NCBI GenBank assembly: GCA_945900935.1
Contig: CAMDKT010000191.1
Coordinates: forward strand, 1 to 9,423
DNA: 9,423 nucleotides
Direction of reading: 5' to 3'
Origin: Candidatus Sulfopaludibacter sp. SbA3
GTDB lineage: Bacteria > Acidobacteriota > Terriglobia > Bryobacterales > Bryobacteraceae
Made by a program: the position numbers and the translations under genes. This document shows, piece by piece, positions 5,372 through 9,423 of this stretch; position 1 is the first letter of the stretch, and every line of letters begins with the position of its first letter. Below the pieces are notes generated by a model that saw nothing but the letters and a program-made list of their open reading frames with translations, made no database searches and had not been told where the DNA came from.

Positions 5372-7978
5372 GTGAAATGGATATTCCTTTTTGCCGTAGC
5401 ATTGGCCGGCGCGGAGTTTGACCGGGACGTGCGTCCGCTGCTGACGGCCAAATGTTTGCAGTGTCATCAGGGGACGGGCGCGTTCGATATGACTACGGGG
5501 GTGGCCGGGGTTGTGGTGAAGGGCGATCCCGCGGCGAGCAAACTGTACCAGCATGTGGCTTCGGGGAAGATGCCGATGGGCGGGCCGCGATTGAGCGCGG
5601 AAGAGGTTGCCGTGATTGGCGACTGGATTCGCGGCGGGGCGGTGTGGGGCAGCAACTTAGTGGTTGCTAAGAAGAAAACGTGGTGGGCGTTTGTGCCGCC
5701 GATGAAGAGCGCCGGCTCGATTGATTCGTTCTTGCTGGCGAAGTTGAAGGAAAAGGGTTTGGCGTATTCGCCGCGGGCTTCGGAACGGGATTTGATTCGG
5801 CGATTGTATTTTGGGCTTACCGGATTGCCGCCGCGCGACGAAGATTATGGGCGGAGTTATGCGGAGACGGTGGATAAAATATTGGCGTCGCCGGAGTATG
5901 GCGAGCGCTGGGCGCGGTATTGGCTGGACGTGGTTCGTTTCGGCGAGACCGATGGCGGCGAGCATAATTTTGAGCGGTTCCACGCGTGGCGCTATCGGGA
6001 CTATGTGATCGACGCGTTCAATTCCGACAAGCCGTATACGCAATTTGTGCGGGAGCAGATTACGGGCGATTTGCTGGCACCGAAGGATCCGGGGATGGTG
6101 GCGGCGACGGGGTTCCTGGTGGCGGGGCCGTGGGATTCGGTGAGCGCGGAGTCGAACAAAGACGCATTGATGCGGAAGACGGCGCGGATGGATGAGTTGG
6201 ACGATATGGTGACGACGACGTTTCATTCGTTCCAGGCGTTGACTGTGAATTGCGCGCGGTGCCATGACCACAAATTCGATCCGATTCCGACGAAGGATTA
6301 TTACTCGCTGACTTCGGTATTTGGCGGAGTGGGTTTCGGTACGCGGGAGGTGGTTACGGATTCGGCGAAGGCTGCTTTTGAGGCGGCGGCGAAACCGTTG
6401 CGGGCGGAGTTGGCGCGGCTGCTGGCGGCGCTGGATTCGATTGAAGCGCCGGTGCGTACGCGCATGATGCGGGAGCGGTATCAGGCGCTGGATGAACGGC
6501 GGCGGACGGAAAAATATCGCGTTCCGCTGAGCCCGTTTTTTAATCGGAATGTTTTTGCTCCGGTGACGGCTCGCCATTTTCGACTTGTGATTACGGGGCA
6601 TGCCGGGAAAGCGGCGAAGATCGATTTGCTGGAGTTGAAACCGGCGGGGTTGATGGTTCGTGATTTTACGGGACCGGCTGGGATACTGCCGATTCCTTCG
6701 AACGGTCCGGTGACGGTGAGCGAAATGGAGTGGTCGTCCGACCGCAAAACGGGGAAGGCGGACGGGAGTATCAAAGTTTATTCGCTGGAGGCTTCCGATG
6801 ACGGCGTGAACTGGCGGGCGGTGGCGAGTAATTTGGATCATGTGAGTTCGAATGAGTTGGAGTTGCCGTCCGTAAGTGAAGCGGAACTGGTGGCGGCGTT
6901 GACGGAGGCGGATCGCGCGCGGCGGGGAGCGTTGTTGGCGGAACGGGATTCGTGGAGGAAGAAACTGGACGCGATTCCGGCGCCCGCGATGGTCTACGCG
7001 GCAAAGCCGCATCCGTTGGAACCCGCGTATTTATTGGAGCGCGGGAGTGTGGCGAAGGCGAAGGAAGAAGTGTTTCCGGGAGCGTTGTCGGCGATGGCGC
7101 ATCGGCCAGCTTCGTTTGGGTTGCATGCGGGAGCATCGGACGAGGCGAGGCGCGGCGCGTTGGCCGATTGGATTACGGACGCGAAGAATCCGTTGACGGC
7201 GCGGGTGATTGTGAATCGCGTTTGGTACTTCCATTTTGGCAACGGGATCGTGAATACGCCGAGCGATTTTGGCGTGATGGGCGACCGGCCCTCGCATCCG
7301 GAGTTGCTGGATTCGCTGGCGGTTTCGTTCATGGAAAACGGCTGGAGCCTGAAGCGGCTGCAACGGGAAATTGTAATGTCGCAGGCCTATCAACAGACGT
7401 CGGCGATGAATGAGAAGGCGTTTGGGATCGATGCGGACAATCGGCTTTTGTGGCGCATGCCGCTGCGGCGGATGGACGCCGAGGCGTTGCGGGATTCGAT
7501 GCTGGCGGTGACGGGGAGCCTGAATCCGGAGCGCGGCGGGCCGAGTTACTTGTTGCAGAAAAAGGGCGGCGGCGGGTCCTATATTTACGATGCGCTGGAC
7601 AACGACGGGCCGGCGGTTTGGCGCCGCGCGGTGTACCGGTTTGTGGTGCGCGGCGGCAAGCGGATTTTTATGGACAGCTTCGATTGCCCCGATCCATCGG
7701 TGGCGACGCCGCAGCGGAGCAATTCGAATACGCCGGTGCAGGCGTTGACGCTTTTGAACAATAGCTTCGTGATGAAGCAATCCGAACGGATGGCGGACCG
7801 GCTGGGGCGTGAAGCGTCAGACGCCGGCGCGCAGGTGTCGCGAGCGTACTCGCTGCTGTTCGGCCGGGTGCCATCGGAGAAGGAATTGCGCGCGGGCGTG
7901 GCGTTCATCGGGCGGCATTCACTGGCCGCTTATGCCCGCGTATTATTCAACACCAACGAATTTGTGTATACCCCATGA
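5372..7978 (+). CDS. PSCyt1-DUF1549-DUF1553 (PSD1) exported cytochrome-like protein
   Basis: This 868-aa exported protein starts at GTG 5372 with a short signal peptide (MKWIFLFAVALAGA, cleavage near residue 14). The PSCyt1 domain (about 16-92) has haem motif CLQCH (28-32) and KMPMGG (66-71), whose Met residues are possible axial ligands. DUF1549 (about 115-322) includes SPEYGERWARYWLD and a second CXXCH in CARCHDHKFDPIP (294-306). A discoidin-like insert spans about 395-490. DUF1553 (about 585-860) includes LADWITDAKNPLTARVIVNR, SDFGVMGDRPSHPELLD and the end region PQRSNSNTPVQALTLLNN. Length and domain order are normal for the family, abundant in Planctomycetes, Verrucomicrobia and Solibacter. 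Its reaction is not established; a redox role in breakdown of complex carbohydrates has been suggested. A frame extending upstream to 5168 lies inside the regulator gene and is rejected. The start is 7 bp after the regulator stop and the end overlaps the DUF1501 gene by 4 bp. Confidence 0.9.
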   Translation: MKWIFLFAVALAGAEFDRDVRPLLTAKCLQCHQGTGAFDMTTGVAGVVVKGDPAASKLYQHVASGKMPMGGPRLSAEEVAVIGDWIRGGAVWGSNLVVAKKKTWWAFVPPMKSAGSIDSFLLAKLKEKGLAYSPRASERDLIRRLYFGLTGLPPRDEDYGRSYAETVDKILASPEYGERWARYWLDVVRFGETDGGEHNFERFHAWRYRDYVIDAFNSDKPYTQFVREQITGDLLAPKDPGMVAATGFLVAGPWDSVSAESNKDALMRKTARMDELDDMVTTTFHSFQALTVNCARCHDHKFDPIPTKDYYSLTSVFGGVGFGTREVVTDSAKAAFEAAAKPLRAELARLLAALDSIEAPVRTRMMRERYQALDERRRTEKYRVPLSPFFNRNVFAPVTARHFRLVITGHAGKAAKIDLLELKPAGLMVRDFTGPAGILPIPSNGPVTVSEMEWSSDRKTGKADGSIKVYSLEASDDGVNWRAVASNLDHVSSNELELPSVSEAELVAALTEADRARRGALLAERDSWRKKLDAIPAPAMVYAAKPHPLEPAYLLERGSVAKAKEEVFPGALSAMAHRPASFGLHAGASDEARRGALADWITDAKNPLTARVIVNRVWYFHFGNGIVNTPSDFGVMGDRPSHPELLDSLAVSFMENGWSLKRLQREIVMSQAYQQTSAMNEKAFGIDADNRLLWRMPLRRMDAEALRDSMLAVTGSLNPERGGPSYLLQKKGGGGSYIYDALDNDGPAVWRRAVYRFVVRGGKRIFMDSFDCPDPSVATPQRSNSNTPVQALTLLNNSFVMKQSERMADRLGREASDAGAQVSRAYSLLFGRVPSEKELRAGVAFIGRHSLAAYARVLFNTNEFVYTP

Positions 7979-9366
7979 GACGAAAAACGACACGCCGGGA
8001 AATGCTGTGGGAAGTGGGCGGCGGCCTGGCCGGATTGGCCTTGGCGCAGATGGAAGCGCAGGCCGCGCCGCGCAAGCCGGGGCCGCATTTCGCGCCGAAG
8101 GCGAAGAACGTCATTTTGATTTTCCTCCCCGGCGGCATCAGCCATATCGACACCTTCGACTACAAGCCGGAGTTGATCAAGCATCACGGAAAAGCGACCA
8201 AAGGCGAGAACACGATCACGCCGTTTTTTGGCAAACCGGGCGCGGTGATGAAGTCGCCGTGGGAGTTTCGGCAGTATGGGAAGTCGGGGAAATGGGTTTC
8301 GGATTTGCTGCCGCATCTGGCGGGACGAGTCGATGATTTGACGTTTTTCCACTCCATGGTGGCGCGCAGCAACGCGCACGGCCCAGCGATTTTCCAGATG
8401 TCCACGGGGTACATTTTCCAGGGGTTTCCGTCGGTGGGTTCATGGGTGAGTTACGGGCTCGGCAGTGAGAATCAGAATCTGCCGTCGTTCGTTGTGCTGC
8501 CGGATCCGCGCGGGTTGCCGCCATGCGGCGTGGCCAATTGGGGCAATGGATTTTTGCCGGCGCAGCATCAGGGCGTGATGTTTGGGGATCAAGCAAATCC
8601 GATTGCGGATCTGCGCGCGCCGGTGACTCCGGTGGTGCAGGCGGCGTCGTATGATCTGCTGTCGCAACTGAACGAGGAGCACTTGGATGCGCACGACGGT
8701 GACGACGCTTTGGCTGGCCGCATCCGCGCGTATGAGATGGCGGCGCGAATGCAGTTGAGCGCGCCGGAGGTTACCGATATCGCCGGCGAATCCGAGGCGA
8801 CGAAAGCCATGTACGGGCTGAATGATCCGGTGAGTCGCGCGTATGGATACAACTGCCTGCTGGCGCGTCGATTGGTGGAGCGCGGCGTGCGTTGCGTGCA
8901 GTTGTTTAACGGCGGCCACTTTGGCGCGCCTCGGATTAATTGGGATGGCCACGAAGATCTTCGGGCGAATCATTCGCGATGCGCGGCGGTGATGGATAAG
9001 CCGACGGCGGCGCTATTGGCGGATCTGAAACAGCGCGGGATGCTCGACGATACGCTGGTGGTTTGGACGACGGAATTTGGTCGGCTGCCGATTAGTGAAG
9101 GAATCGGCGAAGGCGGGCGGGATCACAATCCCGAGGGCTTCACGGCGTTCATGGCCGGGGCCGGATTGAAGCCTGGTTATTCGTACGGGCGCACGGATGA
9201 GCTGGGTTATAAAGCCGCCGAAAATCCCGTGACGCTGTACGATTTTCACGCCACGATGCTGCATTTGATGGGGCTCGATCACACGCGGCTGACGTGGTAT
9301 CACAACGGCCTGCAGCGGCGGTTGACCGATGTGCACGGGCACGTGATTCGCGACGTACTGGCGTAG
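7975..9366 (+). CDS. DUF1501 protein, Tat-exported, alkaline-phosphatase/sulfatase-like fold
   Basis: This 463-aa protein begins with a twin-arginine signal, TTRREML (residues 5-11), then a Gly/Ala/Leu core and cleavage near AQA-A (about 30). The mature part has the family landmarks: NVILIFLPGGISHIDTFD (45-62), GGHFGAPRINWDGHEDLR (313-330), LVVWTTEFGRLP (361-372), GRDHNPEGF (381-389) and DFHATMLHLMGLDH (423-436). The Asp and His residues in these blocks sit where metal ligands lie in the alkaline-phosphatase superfamily; that mapping is inference. No sulfatase CxPxR motif is present, so it is not a formylglycine sulfatase. ATG overlaps the previous stop as ATGA, with no separate Shine-Dalgarno sequence, indicating coupled translation with the PSCyt gene. 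DUF1501 and PSCyt-DUF1549-DUF1553 are standard partners. Tat export suggests folding, perhaps with metal, in the cytoplasm. The substrate is unknown. Confidence 0.9.
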   Translation: MRRKTTRREMLWEVGGGLAGLALAQMEAQAAPRKPGPHFAPKAKNVILIFLPGGISHIDTFDYKPELIKHHGKATKGENTITPFFGKPGAVMKSPWEFRQYGKSGKWVSDLLPHLAGRVDDLTFFHSMVARSNAHGPAIFQMSTGYIFQGFPSVGSWVSYGLGSENQNLPSFVVLPDPRGLPPCGVANWGNGFLPAQHQGVMFGDQANPIADLRAPVTPVVQAASYDLLSQLNEEHLDAHDGDDALAGRIRAYEMAARMQLSAPEVTDIAGESEATKAMYGLNDPVSRAYGYNCLLARRLVERGVRCVQLFNGGHFGAPRINWDGHEDLRANHSRCAAVMDKPTAALLADLKQRGMLDDTLVVWTTEFGRLPISEGIGEGGRDHNPEGFTAFMAGAGLKPGYSYGRTDELGYKAAENPVTLYDFHATMLHLMGLDHTRLTWYHNGLQRRLTDVHGHVIRDVLA

Positions 9367-9369
9367 CCG

Positions 9370-9423
9370 CTACGGTTTCGGCACGACAGGGTCAGGCGAA
9401 TAACCCTTCGCCGTCTTGAAGCT
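9370..9423 (-). CDS. 3' end of a convergent gene, product unrecognised (partial)
   Basis: The minus strand is open from the window edge to a TAG at 9372-9370, giving the C-terminal residues SFKTAKGYSPDPVVPKP. The Pro-rich, Lys-containing tail reads like a natural C-terminus, and the stop falls 3 bp from the DUF1501 stop, a normal convergent arrangement. With only 17 residues there is no basis for a family call, and the frame could be open by chance. Confidence 0.4.
   Translation of the reverse strand, partial: SFKTAKGYSPDPVVPKP

Overview
The window looks like GC-rich chromosomal DNA from an acidobacterium of the Solibacter/Bryobacter type. The grounds are a large PSCyt1/DUF1549/DUF1553 cytochrome paired with a Tat-exported DUF1501 protein, a pairing typical of Planctomycetes, Verrucomicrobia and Solibacter-like Acidobacteria, next to a diderm Omp85 gene and a short NtrY/NtrX pair. 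The taxonomic call is an inference from gene families, not from a marker gene.

Left side (1-553, minus strand): a small 109-aa gene ends directly at the start codon of a second gene (TAA-ATG with no gap). The second reading frame opens like a HEPN-domain protein but stops after 26 codons, so it appears to be the stump of a broken two-gene module. The DNA beyond the break (1 to about 165) has no convincing gene. It carries a short direct repeat and looks like inserted or repetitive sequence. Positions 554-789 are a divergent intergenic region with weak promoter candidates for both directions.

Main body (790-9366, plus strand): six genes are packed head to tail with gaps or overlaps of only a few bases. 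They are an Omp85-type outer-membrane barrel protein, a secreted DUF4390-like protein, an NtrY-like sensor histidine kinase, an NtrX/NtrC-like sigma-54 activator, a two-CXXCH PSCyt1-DUF1549-DUF1553 protein and a DUF1501 protein. DUF4390 next to ntrY-ntrX is an arrangement I know from other bacteria. The kinase and regulator form a complete two-component pair with every catalytic motif visible. The last two genes are the classic cytochrome/DUF1501 couple, of unproved function. The spacing suggests that all six could be cotranscribed, which would join an envelope sensor, a sigma-54 regulator and exported haem/hydrolase-like proteins in one unit.

Right edge (9370-9423): the last 17 codons of a convergent minus-strand gene, whose stop lies 3 bp from the DUF1501 stop.

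The most distinctive points are the truncated HEPN partner and the tightly coupled Omp85-DUF4390-NtrYX-PSCyt-DUF1501 run. I see no RNA genes, CRISPR arrays or intact mobile elements.
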